Shown: piece by piece, positions 1 to 6,317 of the stretch
Layout: every line of letters starts with the position of its first letter
Position numbering within the stretch: position 1 is the first letter of the stretch
DNA from: Actinomyces sp.
GTDB lineage: Bacteria; Actinomycetota; Actinomycetes; Actinomycetales; Actinomycetaceae
Reading direction: 5' to 3'
Assembly: GCA_012837655.1 (NCBI GenBank)
Contig: DUQT01000251.1
Location: 1-6,317, forward strand
Length of the DNA: 6,317 nt
Program-made: the position numbers and the translations under genes
Notes under the pieces: generated by a model
Told to the model about the DNA's origin: nothing
Seen by the model: only the letters and a program-made list of their open reading frames with translations
Databases searched by the model: none

Positions 1-1514
1 AAATGCAGTACGCCTGCCGCAATCAACCCCGAGAACAGGGCAAGCAAGCCATACCGGATCATGTCTTTGATTACCACGTGCGGCTCGGCCTCGGGAAGTC
101 GTTTCTTAACGAACCACGTCGCAATTAGGCCCTGCGCGATACGTGAAATCGTTTCTGCAACCAGCGCGCCCGCCAGCCACAGGACGGGTGGTAGGAAGAA
201 GATCTTCAAAACCCAACCCAAGATGATCTGCCCGATAGTGGGGAACAGGACCGTGTAAAACACGGGGCCACCGTCTTCAAGCGAGTAGAAAATGCGCTGT
301 GAAAACAGGATCACGACCGCGCCGGCAAGGCCCGGCAGCATGATCACGAGGGCGTTAGAGTACGCCGCCATCTGATCCATCGGGTTCGTGGGGCCAAGAA
401 TTTGGAAAATCGGGATCGCAGCCGCGCCCAGGATTGCCGACATCCACATGGTCAACAGCAGGGCGGACCTAATACCAAGCTGATAGTTGCGCACCATCGC
501 CTGTCTATTGCCATCCGCCGCGGCCGACGCAATACGGGTGAACAGCGCCGTCGCAATCGACACTGAAATAATCGATTGGGGAAGCATGTAGACGGTGAAA
601 GTAATGCTCATCGCCGCGGTGGATGCCGCAAAAATGCCGGTTTCCGTACTCCACGAGTTCGCCGCCGCCGCAATATTCGACGTCGACAGGTAGCCGACCT
701 GCCCAACCATCAGGGTTGCGAAAACCCAGCCGGCAATCTTTGATGCCTTGCCCAGTCCGGTTCCGCGGAAGTGGAAGTCCAGGCGCAACCTAACGCCCGC
801 CTTCTTCAGTGGAATTATCAGTAGCAGTGCCTGCGCAATCACACCCAGCGTTGCGGGGCCCGCCAAAAGTGCGGTGCGTTGAAAATCCCATACCGTGGGG
901 TCGTTAATATCCGAGGCCGTGCCATACACGGCAATGAACACGATCAGGCCAATAATGGCAATCACGTTGTTGGCGGCGGGTGTCCACATGTACGGGCCAA
1001 AAATCCCGCGAGCGTTCAGGAACTCACCTAACAGGGCGTATATGCCGTAGAAGAAGATTTGTGGCAGACACCAGACGGCGAAAACTATCGCCAGGGATTT
1101 CCACGCGGGCGCCATCAGTCCTGCGGTTAGGTTGACCAGGATTCCGGCAGCAGCGACCATCACGATCGTCAGCACGAACATGATTAGGCCCGCCAAAGTC
1201 AGGAGCCTGTTCACATATGTAGAGCCAGATTTTGTCTTGAATGCGCGCACGATTTGCGGAACCAAAATTGCGTCCAGCAAACCGGCTGCCAGCAGGTTGA
1301 AAACAGCGTTCGGCAAGGTGTTCGCAACGTTGAACGCGTCATTCGCGCCCGCAGCGCCCAGTGCCGCGAGTAGCAGAGCTGTCCGCAGGAACCCTAACCC
1401 TCTTGAAAACGTTGTTCCAACGGCCATGACCGCAGAAGACTTAAACAGAGAGCTCTTTTTAGGGTCACCAATCGGTTGTACGTCATCGGCATCAGGGACG
1501 TTTTGTTCACTCAT
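1..1514 (-). CDS. murJ: Lipid II flippase MurJ (MviN family), C-terminus cut by window edge
   Basis: Integral membrane flippase of the MVF group in the MOP superfamily. The family moves lipid II, the peptidoglycan precursor, from the inner to the outer face of the cytoplasmic membrane. I translated the minus strand from the ATG at 1514-1512; the frame stays open to base 1, giving 504 visible residues and no stop. After a polar N-terminus of about 22 residues comes the family signature: FSRGLGFLRT, with R38 and R44 matching the two conserved arginines of E. coli MurJ TM1 (R18, R24), then DAFNVANTLPN (59-69). Many hydrophobic segments follow, about as many as the 14 of the family. The visible part is already close to E. 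coli MurJ length (511), so the core is nearly complete. Mycobacterial homologues carry an extra C-terminal pseudokinase domain; whether this one does cannot be seen. The start overlaps the upstream gene's stop by 8 bases, with GGGAG six bases upstream. Identification is firm. Confidence 0.95.
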   Translation of the reverse strand, partial: MSEQNVPDADDVQPIGDPKKSSLFKSSAVMAVGTTFSRGLGFLRTALLLAALGAAGANDAFNVANTLPNAVFNLLAAGLLDAILVPQIVRAFKTKSGSTYVNRLLTLAGLIMFVLTIVMVAAAGILVNLTAGLMAPAWKSLAIVFAVWCLPQIFFYGIYALLGEFLNARGIFGPYMWTPAANNVIAIIGLIVFIAVYGTASDINDPTVWDFQRTALLAGPATLGVIAQALLLIIPLKKAGVRLRLDFHFRGTGLGKASKIAGWVFATLMVGQVGYLSTSNIAAAANSWSTETGIFAASTAAMSITFTVYMLPQSIISVSIATALFTRIASAAADGNRQAMVRNYQLGIRSALLLTMWMSAILGAAAIPIFQILGPTNPMDQMAAYSNALVIMLPGLAGAVVILFSQRIFYSLEDGGPVFYTVLFPTIGQIILGWVLKIFFLPPVLWLAGALVAETISRIAQGLIATWFVKKRLPEAEPHVVIKDMIRYGLLALFSGLIAAGVLH

Positions 1515-3711
1515 TGCGTTCTCCCGAACCGTCTTCGGAATCATTGCCGTCGACCATGTCCACGCGACGACCACGCTTCACAGTTCGCGCGATTCCAACT
1601 ACCAGCAGGATGCCAAGTAGTACAGCCGCGACGGCCATGCCCTTATTTTCCCATTCGGCACGGACACGAACTTGGATCTGCGTATCGTCGTCGATGATCA
1701 GCCCGTTCGGGCCTTTCACTTTAACTTGAGTTAAGACATTACCCGACCCGACCGCACGAACGGGAATTTCAACAATCGTCGCGCTCTTCGCGGGGATTTG
1801 CACCTCTACGCCCTCATCGACTTGCAGTCGCGGGTCTGAAGGAACGAGTTCCACAATCGCGTTTACGGGCTCTTCCAGCGTGGAACTTACGCGCACGGGC
1901 AGTCGCGCGGACTGGTCCAGTACGTTGATTGGCGCGGATTGTTCCACTTTCACAGACGTGGCAAGTTGGTTGGCTTCTTCCACAACCCCATTTTTGAGGG
2001 CGGAGCGCAGCCGCGGTTCCTGGCGTAAAGCTAACGCGGATGCAAGCAGAACTCGGGATCGTTGCCGCGTGACAATGCCCGTTGAGTCTTCAAGCGCTGA
2101 CGTCATTGCGGCTGTGGACTCAATGGCTTCTTGGAGGGTGTGCATTTCCGCGTCGGTGATCGACCCCTCGGTTGCGACGTAGTCCGGCAGGGACGTACGG
2201 GGTGTCGACTCGCCAGATTCGGCAATGGCGTCCCCGATGTTTAGAGGCTTGACCCAACGTTCACCAAGCGCAGCGTTAACCCGGTCGAGGATTTCAGGTT
2301 CATCAGCGTTCCTGCTGGTCAAGGCAACCATGGTTCGCGCCTGGTTAGGCAACTGGCGAGTAATAACCGCCGTAGTTGCGCGAATCATCTGCTGAATATC
2401 GAGCTCTTCGTCCGGGCTATGAGCGCGCCGCCCCAACAGTTCAGTAAGCGTATTGTGAGCGATCAGGACGTCAGTTCCCGCGTCACCAGATCCGTCGCCA
2501 GCCTCGCCCTCATCGGCGCTGAAGGTGGCCGCCACGGACTCGCCCGTGTCGGTGTCGAACCGCGTCCAGGTCGATGGGTCGTAGGTCAGAACCTCAATCG
2601 GCCCGAGCCCCGTCCCCCGCGCGATGATCGTCTGATCCGCCCACGTCCTCACGGTCTGTAAATCCAGCTGGTCAATTTCGGGAATTACGAAAGAATCCAA
2701 AATCTCCAAACCGGCATCGGACGCCACATCAAGATTCCGCACAGATTTGGAATCCTTCACCAACCGCGGCAACTGAGACGGTTCGTTCAGGTGCGCGATG
2801 CCGGCAACGTCCGCGTCCGCGGCAGGTAGCGAAATAATAGGACCGTTCGAAACTTTCGCGAGGGCGGAGCTGAACTGCTCAGATTCAAGAAGGCCCGCCC
2901 CAACTGCAAGGGTCACCCCGTTGGTGTCGGCAAGTTTCATGGCCAGGTTTTTCTGCGCGACGGTGGGAGTTGTGGAGACAACACCGTCAGACGTGTCAAT
3001 GACGCTTTCTGAAATCATGGAGACCACAGACAGGCGGGTGGGTTCCACCTCATAGCCGGAATCCCACAGCAAAAGGGTGCGGTCATAGGCTTCCATGTCG
3101 CCGGCGCTCGCGGTTATTTCAAGTCCGCGTGGCCCCCAGTAGAAGTCAGACATGAACGGCAGGTCATCTGTTGGAACAGTAATGCTGAAATCGCGAGTCT
3201 GCCCGGCTTTTAGTTCGCTGATCTTGGTGCTCTTGATGTAGTCACCGGCGTAAGTTTCACCAGCTAAATAAGCATCAGTTTGCGGAATCGTCACCATTGA
3301 ATCGCCGCGCACATACAGGTTCAACTGAATGTCTTTTAGAGTTTCGCTCTTCGAAGTGAGTGTTCCGCAGATACGCACAGAGTCGTGATTCGTCACCACG
3401 CGCGGTTCCAGATCGTTGATTGAAATCTGGAAGTCAGCGACGTCCTCGGCCTGAAGGTCATCCGCATTGGGGGTGGCCGGCGAGAGTGGGGCTGCGGGCG
3501 ACAGGGCGGTGGCTCGCCCAAGTGGGGCCGCAGGCGAGACGGCGGTGGCTTGCCCAAGTGGGGTGCCCGGGAGCGGTTCGGCGGCACGCGCAAGTTTGGC
3601 AGCCGGCGTCGATGCAGTGTCGGGCGCAGCGGCGGCCTCGCTACCAAAAATCGTAGCGGGCATCGCCAGGGCCATCAGCACGGTTGCAATGACTTGTGCA
3701 AAGCGTTTCAT
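1507..3711 (-). CDS. DUF6049-type secreted, membrane-anchored protein of unknown function (Rv3909-like position)
   Basis: 734 residues. The N-terminus looks like a signal peptide: K2-R3, a hydrophobic core at about 4-22, and an Ala-rich possible cleavage region at 26-29. A Pro/Ala-rich linker (about 30-82) contains two near-perfect 12-residue repeats. A beta-rich segment (about 92-210) suggests an Ig-like fold. The middle part (about 220-580) is mixed alpha/beta without a catalytic motif I recognise. A second Ig-like region covers about 592-687. A single TM helix at about 692-708 is followed by a short tail that begins with basic residues (RTVKRGRR) and ends acidic. The predicted topology is a large extracytoplasmic part with the C-terminus inside. 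Between a NUDIX gene and murJ, actinobacteria keep a protein of this size and layout (Rv3909 in M. tuberculosis, DUF6049 family); I assign it by position and architecture, not by a search. The start is 3 bases after the NUDIX stop, with GGGAAG six bases upstream. Role unknown; coupling to murJ suggests envelope work. Confidence 0.85.
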   Translation of the reverse strand: MKRFAQVIATVLMALAMPATIFGSEAAAAPDTASTPAAKLARAAEPLPGTPLGQATAVSPAAPLGRATALSPAAPLSPATPNADDLQAEDVADFQISINDLEPRVVTNHDSVRICGTLTSKSETLKDIQLNLYVRGDSMVTIPQTDAYLAGETYAGDYIKSTKISELKAGQTRDFSITVPTDDLPFMSDFYWGPRGLEITASAGDMEAYDRTLLLWDSGYEVEPTRLSVVSMISESVIDTSDGVVSTTPTVAQKNLAMKLADTNGVTLAVGAGLLESEQFSSALAKVSNGPIISLPAADADVAGIAHLNEPSQLPRLVKDSKSVRNLDVASDAGLEILDSFVIPEIDQLDLQTVRTWADQTIIARGTGLGPIEVLTYDPSTWTRFDTDTGESVAATFSADEGEAGDGSGDAGTDVLIAHNTLTELLGRRAHSPDEELDIQQMIRATTAVITRQLPNQARTMVALTSRNADEPEILDRVNAALGERWVKPLNIGDAIAESGESTPRTSLPDYVATEGSITDAEMHTLQEAIESTAAMTSALEDSTGIVTRQRSRVLLASALALRQEPRLRSALKNGVVEEANQLATSVKVEQSAPINVLDQSARLPVRVSSTLEEPVNAIVELVPSDPRLQVDEGVEVQIPAKSATIVEIPVRAVGSGNVLTQVKVKGPNGLIIDDDTQIQVRVRAEWENKGMAVAAVLLGILLVVGIARTVKRGRRVDMVDGNDSEDGSGERNE
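1521..1525 (-). promoter_or_regulatory. Ribosome binding site of murJ
   Basis: GGGAG on the minus strand lies six bases before the murJ ATG, inside the last codons of the DUF6049 gene. The overlapping arrangement ATGAGTGA (murJ start, DUF6049 stop) plus this site supports the start at 1514 and suggests that terminating ribosomes can re-initiate on murJ. Confidence 0.7.
3485..3570. repeat. 36-base in-frame tandem repeat inside the DUF6049 gene
   Basis: Two adjacent 36-base units, 3485-3520 and 3521-3556, both begin AGTGGGGC on the plus strand and differ at only a few bases. A third copy starts at 3557 and decays after about 8-14 bases. On the coding (minus) strand the units encode the 12-residue peptides PLGQATAVSPAA (51-62) and PLGRATALSPAA (63-74), followed by a degenerate PLSPATP. 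The repeat lies in the Pro/Ala linker just after the signal peptide. Because the unit is a multiple of three, copy-number change would lengthen or shorten the linker without breaking the frame. Confidence 0.85.
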
Positions 3712-3714
3712 CGG

Positions 3715-4251
3715 CTACTTCCCGGGGTATAGCAGGTCCAACGCGATGGCGACGACGCGGCGTTCGTTCGGATACGCAAGAACCCTGGACACTTCAGCAA
3801 GGGGGAACCAGGCGGCGTCCTCGGCTTCTTGGTCCGGATCGTTTTCGACTGTTATGTCTCCTTCAACGAATTCTAAAAGATAGTGGTGAACGACCTTGTG
3901 GACACGACGATCCCCGGAGGAAAACCAGTAGTCAATCGACGCGAGCGGTGAAACAATCTGCCCCAAAATACCCGTTTCTTCGGCGATTTCACGCATTGCA
4001 GCGGTTTCGGCGGTTTCTCCGCGCTCCAGGTGACCCTTCGGTAGGCACCATTCAATTTTGCCCGCCCGGTTTCGACGCGCGATGACGGCGACGTACGGTT
4101 TCCCATTTTCAACTTTGACCACAAGTCCGCCGGCCGACGTTTCGTCCACAACCGGCAAGTGGCGGGTGTGCACGCGAACGGACCGCGTCGCAAAACGACG
4201 GCGCGGTGGGCGTGGAACTCCCATCTTGCGGGGTTGTTTATGGCCGGCCAT
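3715..4251 (-). CDS. NUDIX hydrolase, MutT4 (Rv3908)-like
   Basis: 178-residue NUDIX hydrolase. The family cleaves nucleoside diphosphates linked to another moiety, using Mg2+ held by the Nudix box. The box is complete at 73-95: G73, E79, R87, E88, E91, E92, G94 in the spacing Gx5Ex7REUxEExGU. Before it comes DETSAGGLVV (36-45), the usual first strand, and after it RRVHKVVHHYLLEF, a motif shared with M. tuberculosis MutT4 as I recall it. The first 30 residues are strongly basic (many Arg, Lys, Pro) and probably disordered; Rv3908 also has a basic N-terminal extension. It is first in a minus-strand operon with DUF6049 and murJ. The substrate cannot be told from sequence: sanitation of oxidised nucleotides or dinucleoside polyphosphate hydrolysis are both possible. 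No well-spaced Shine-Dalgarno precedes the ATG, and the next in-frame ATG (codon 10, 4224) has none either. Confidence 0.92.
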   Translation of the reverse strand: MAGHKQPRKMGVPRPPRRRFATRSVRVHTRHLPVVDETSAGGLVVKVENGKPYVAVIARRNRAGKIEWCLPKGHLERGETAETAAMREIAEETGILGQIVSPLASIDYWFSSGDRRVHKVVHHYLLEFVEGDITVENDPDQEAEDAAWFPLAEVSRVLAYPNERRVVAIALDLLYPGK

Positions 4252-4257
4252 GTCCCT

Positions 4258-4263
4258 ACTCTA
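4258..4263 (-). promoter_or_regulatory. Candidate -10 element for a leaderless NUDIX transcript
   Basis: On the minus strand TAGAGT fits the actinobacterial -10 pattern TANNNT and ends six bases before the NUDIX ATG, which would put the transcription start on or next to the A of the start codon. The only purine-rich run (AGGG) is just 2 bases from the ATG, too close to act as a Shine-Dalgarno. I see no convincing -35 hexamer. Tentative. Confidence 0.35.
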
Positions 4264-4308
4264 TGACGTGGCGCGTCTGATATACCGAATTGTCTGCTTT
4301 CATGGCAC

Positions 4309-4318
4309 CCTTATAAGG
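4309..4318. promoter_or_regulatory. 10-base perfect palindrome at the pcnA start, possible -10 or operator
   Basis: CCTTATAAGG is a perfect palindrome that abuts the pcnA ATG in the 67-base divergent intergenic region. Within it TATAAG (4312-4317) resembles a -10 box, and TTGTCT (4290-4295) lies 16 bases upstream as a fair -35. If this promoter were used for pcnA, the RNA would begin a few bases after the ATG at 4319, which conflicts with that start codon. It could instead bind a regulator of one or both transcripts, or be chance. Confidence 0.3.
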
Positions 4319-5836
4319 ATGGTAAAGCACGACGATACTAACGAAAACAAGGCCACGCACTCCCAGGCGGCTATCCAGAAATCTTTAGAAGCCGTTGGCT
4401 GCGGGGACGTAGAAAGACTGCTAAATAACGCACGCGTTGCGTTGGAAAGTCTTCCCGAACCAATATTCGAACTAGGGCGTGTCTTTGCCGACGCCGGATA
4501 CGAGCTTTCCCTGGTGGGCGGCCCGGTCCGTGACGCTTTCCTGTCGCTGACCCCGCATGATTTTGATCTCACTACGAACGCGCGTCCCGACGACACGGAG
4601 CGCCTACTCAACCAGTGGGGTGACACCACCTGGGCGGTTGGAAAGGCCTTTGGCACGATCGGGGCTCGCAAGGGCGACCTGATCGTCGAAGTGACCACGT
4701 ACCGCACCGAAGCTTACGACATGGATTCACGCAAACCGCAGGTCGAGTACGGCGACACCCTCGAGGGCGACCTCACCCGCCGCGACTTCACCGTGAACGC
4801 GTGCGCGATGACCCTGCCTGACCTGGAGCTCATCGACCCCCACAACGGCCTGCAGGACCTGGCCGACGCAGTTTTGCGCACCCCCGTCACGGCCGCGCAG
4901 TCCTTCGACGACGACCCGTTGCGAATCATGCGCGCCGCGCGTTTTTCAGCCCAGCTAGGAATTGATGTTCCCGAGGATGTTATGAGGGCCATGTCAGACA
5001 TGGCTCACAGGCTTGAAATCGTGTCGGCCGAGCGCATTCGCGCAGAATTCGAGCGGCTCATGATTTCACCGAAGCCCCGTCGCGGACTGGAACTCATGGT
5101 GCACACCGGTGTTGCAGACATTGTTCTGCCAGAGCTGTCCAACCTCCAGGACCTAAAGGATGAACACAACCGTCACAAGGACGTATACGAGCACACTCTG
5201 ACCGTCCTCGAACATGCAATTGAGCGCGAAACTGGCCCCGACGGCCCTGTTCCCGGCCCGGATTTCATCCTGCGTTTCGCCGCGATCATGCACGACGTCG
5301 GTAAGCCCGCAACGCGTCGCTTCGAACCCAACGGGACCGTCACGTTCCACCACCACGAGGTCGTGGGCGCGAAAATGACGCGCAAACGCATGCGCGAACT
5401 GCGCTTCGACAAGGCAACCACCAAAGCTGTCGTTGAACTCGTTCGCCTACACCAGCGCTTCCACGGCTACGGGGAGCAAAAGTGGTCCGATTCCGCCGTT
5501 CGTCGCTACGTTACGGACGCGGGCCCGTACCTTGAGCGCCTCCATTTACTTACGAGGGCGGACTGCACAACCCGTAACCGCCGCAAATCTGAGTATTTAC
5601 AGGCGGCCTATGACGACCTCGAAAATCGGATTCACGAATTAGAAGAACAAGAAGAACTGGATTCAATACGACCCGACCTGGATGGAAAACAGATCATGGA
5701 GCTTCTGGATATCAAGCCGGGGCCCGAGGTCGGTCGCGCGTACAAGTTCCTACTAGAAATGCGGTTGGAACATGGGCCTCTTGGCGAACAGCGCGCCCAG
5801 GAGGAGTTGCTAAAGTGGTGGGAATCCAACCGCTAA
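4319..5836 (+). CDS. pcnA: CCA tRNA nucleotidyltransferase (CCA-adding enzyme) with HD domain
   Basis: 505 residues. It adds or repairs the 3'-CCA of tRNAs from CTP and ATP without a template. The class II polymerase-beta-like head has GGPVRD (67-72), the metal-binding pair D81/D83 in DFDLTT, the RRDFTVNA block (154-161) and the DDDPLRIMRAARF block (197-209) used for nucleotide selection. An HD phosphohydrolase domain follows, with H325-D326 (HDVGKPATRR) and H344-H346. The C-terminal part includes RFHGYG, RADCTTRN and RPDLDGKQIM. Layout and length closely match M. tuberculosis PcnA (Rv3907c, 480 residues). The frame is open back to 4058, but those upstream codons lie antisense to the NUDIX gene and resemble nothing in the family, so I take the ATG at 4319. 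Its AAGG directly abuts the ATG, poor spacing; a TTG at 4442 is a less likely alternative that would still keep the catalytic head. It is divergent from the NUDIX operon and probably co-transcribed with the PBP gene downstream. Confidence 0.95.
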   Translation: MVKHDDTNENKATHSQAAIQKSLEAVGCGDVERLLNNARVALESLPEPIFELGRVFADAGYELSLVGGPVRDAFLSLTPHDFDLTTNARPDDTERLLNQWGDTTWAVGKAFGTIGARKGDLIVEVTTYRTEAYDMDSRKPQVEYGDTLEGDLTRRDFTVNACAMTLPDLELIDPHNGLQDLADAVLRTPVTAAQSFDDDPLRIMRAARFSAQLGIDVPEDVMRAMSDMAHRLEIVSAERIRAEFERLMISPKPRRGLELMVHTGVADIVLPELSNLQDLKDEHNRHKDVYEHTLTVLEHAIERETGPDGPVPGPDFILRFAAIMHDVGKPATRRFEPNGTVTFHHHEVVGAKMTRKRMRELRFDKATTKAVVELVRLHQRFHGYGEQKWSDSAVRRYVTDAGPYLERLHLLTRADCTTRNRRKSEYLQAAYDDLENRIHELEEQEELDSIRPDLDGKQIMELLDIKPGPEVGRAYKFLLEMRLEHGPLGEQRAQEELLKWWESNR

Positions 5837-5864
5837 CCGTGCACAATTGGCGCGTAAATCTCTC

Positions 5865-5873
5865 GAAGAAAGG
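5865..5873 (+). promoter_or_regulatory. Ribosome binding site of the PBP gene
   Basis: GAAGAAAGG matches the AGAAAGG portion of the anti-Shine-Dalgarno complement and ends nine bases before the ATG at 5883. It is the clearest Shine-Dalgarno in the window and decides this start. The 46-base gap after pcnA shows no hairpin terminator, which fits read-through from pcnA. Confidence 0.75.
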
Positions 5874-5882
5874 TTAGAGCAG

Positions 5883-6317
5883 ATGGCGGACAGCCGCGAA
5901 CCTAAGAATAAGAACGGAGCCTCCCGCAGCGGTGGCTCGGGTTTGCCGTCGCGTCGTTCGATCCATCACTCGAATTCTGGCGAATCTGGAAACACCGGTA
6001 AACGCACAGGCCAGGGTGACAAATCGAAACGAACTAGTGCGGGCGCAACTGCCAAGAGCGCAAAGCAAGGCAAGAAGCCTAAGAACAAGAAGAAGCGTTC
6101 CCTGGGCCGCAAGATCGGCCTAGGTGTGCTGATCGCGATCCTGGTTGCGATAATCCTTGGATCCATCGGGTTCATCGTCGCCTACGCGACCACGAAAGTC
6201 CCCCAACCCGGCGAGTTCGCCCTGGCGCAAAAAACCACCGTCTACTACGCCGATGGGGAAAGTGAGCTGGGAACCTTCTCCGAAATCGACAGAACGATCA
6301 TTGATACCGAGGACGTT
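5883..6317 (+). CDS. Class A penicillin-binding protein (transglycosylase/transpeptidase), N-terminal part only
   Basis: The first 145 residues of a gene that continues past the right edge. Residues 1-77 are a hydrophilic, probably disordered cytoplasmic tail rich in Lys, Arg, Gly and Ser, ending in a dense basic cluster (61-77). A single TM helix follows at about 78-101. Next comes ATTKVPQPGEFALAQKTTVYYADG (102-125 region), with the VPQPGEF and TTVYYADG elements that introduce the glycosyltransferase domain of actinobacterial bifunctional PBPs. The family polymerises lipid II into glycan strands and cross-links the peptides on the outer face of the membrane. The catalytic glycosyltransferase Glu and transpeptidase SxxK motifs lie beyond the window, so the call rests on the N-terminal layout. 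It probably shares a transcript with pcnA. A membrane protein of another kind with a similar start is possible but unlikely. Confidence 0.8.
   Translation, partial: MADSREPKNKNGASRSGGSGLPSRRSIHHSNSGESGNTGKRTGQGDKSKRTSAGATAKSAKQGKKPKNKKKRSLGRKIGLGVLIAILVAIILGSIGFIVAYATTKVPQPGEFALAQKTTVYYADGESELGTFSEIDRTIIDTEDV

Noticed and set aside
1132..1620. Plus-strand open frame of 162 codons
   Set aside because: Antisense to the start of murJ and the end of the DUF6049 gene, whose frames carry clear family motifs.
3467..3883. Plus-strand open frame of 138 codons rich in Gly/Ala/Ser
   Set aside because: Antisense shadow of the repeat-bearing, GC-rich 5' end of the DUF6049 gene and the NUDIX 3' end; no recognisable domain or start signal.
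4240..4251. 12-base palindrome ATGGCCGGCCAT over the NUDIX start codon
   Set aside because: It is the coding sequence for Met-Ala-Gly-His; in GC-rich DNA such palindromes are common and nothing else points to an operator here.
4058..4318. Open frame extending pcnA 87 codons upstream, with ATGs at 4058 and 4250
   Set aside because: It lies antisense to the NUDIX gene and its translation resembles no PcnA N-terminus; the intact Nudix box shows the minus strand is the coding one.
4988..5004. Inverted repeat GCCATGTC-A-GACATGGC inside pcnA
   Set aside because: It encodes Ala-Met-Ser-Asp-Met-Ala in the frame of a well-conserved enzyme; a one-base centre makes a poor RNA hairpin, and one such repeat in 6 kb can be chance.
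5837..5882. Possible terminator between pcnA and the PBP gene
   Set aside because: No stem-loop with a T run is visible; the gap holds only a Shine-Dalgarno, so co-transcription is more likely.

Overview
The window reads as an ordinary stretch of actinobacterial chromosome, fully packed with genes. It is moderately GC-rich. The order pcnA, divergent from NUDIX hydrolase, DUF6049-type envelope protein and MurJ, matches the Mycobacterium tuberculosis order Rv3907c, Rv3908, Rv3909, Rv3910, a block that in many actinobacteria lies not far from oriC. The proteins look like those of a non-mycolate actinobacterium, perhaps Actinomycetaceae or a relative. That family assignment is inference; no rRNA or other phylogenetic marker is present.

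Layout. Minus strand, read right to left from about 4251: a NUDIX hydrolase (3715-4251), a 734-residue secreted or membrane-anchored protein of unknown function (1507-3711), and the lipid II flippase MurJ (1-1514, running off the left edge). The junctions are very tight: a 3-base gap between NUDIX and DUF6049, and an 8-base overlap between DUF6049 and murJ. This indicates one translationally coupled operon. Plus strand: a CCA-adding tRNA nucleotidyltransferase, pcnA (4319-5836), followed after 46 bases by the start of a class A penicillin-binding protein (5883 onward, running off the right edge). The two units diverge from a short intergenic region (4252-4318) that must hold both promoters unless transcripts start inside the genes.

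Function. Two genes act in peptidoglycan synthesis. MurJ flips lipid II outward, and the class A PBP polymerises and cross-links it. The DUF6049 protein lies on the outer face of the membrane, directly coupled to murJ, so a role in envelope assembly is a fair but unproven guess. PcnA matures tRNA 3' ends, and the NUDIX enzyme probably cleans up a nucleotide substrate.

I found no RNA gene, mobile element, CRISPR array, prophage or defence gene, and no intergenic stretch of 300 bases. I see no clearly new system. The least understood element is the DUF6049 protein with its internal 36-base tandem repeat. The divergent promoter region, where neither start codon has a well-placed Shine-Dalgarno, is the other point worth a second look.
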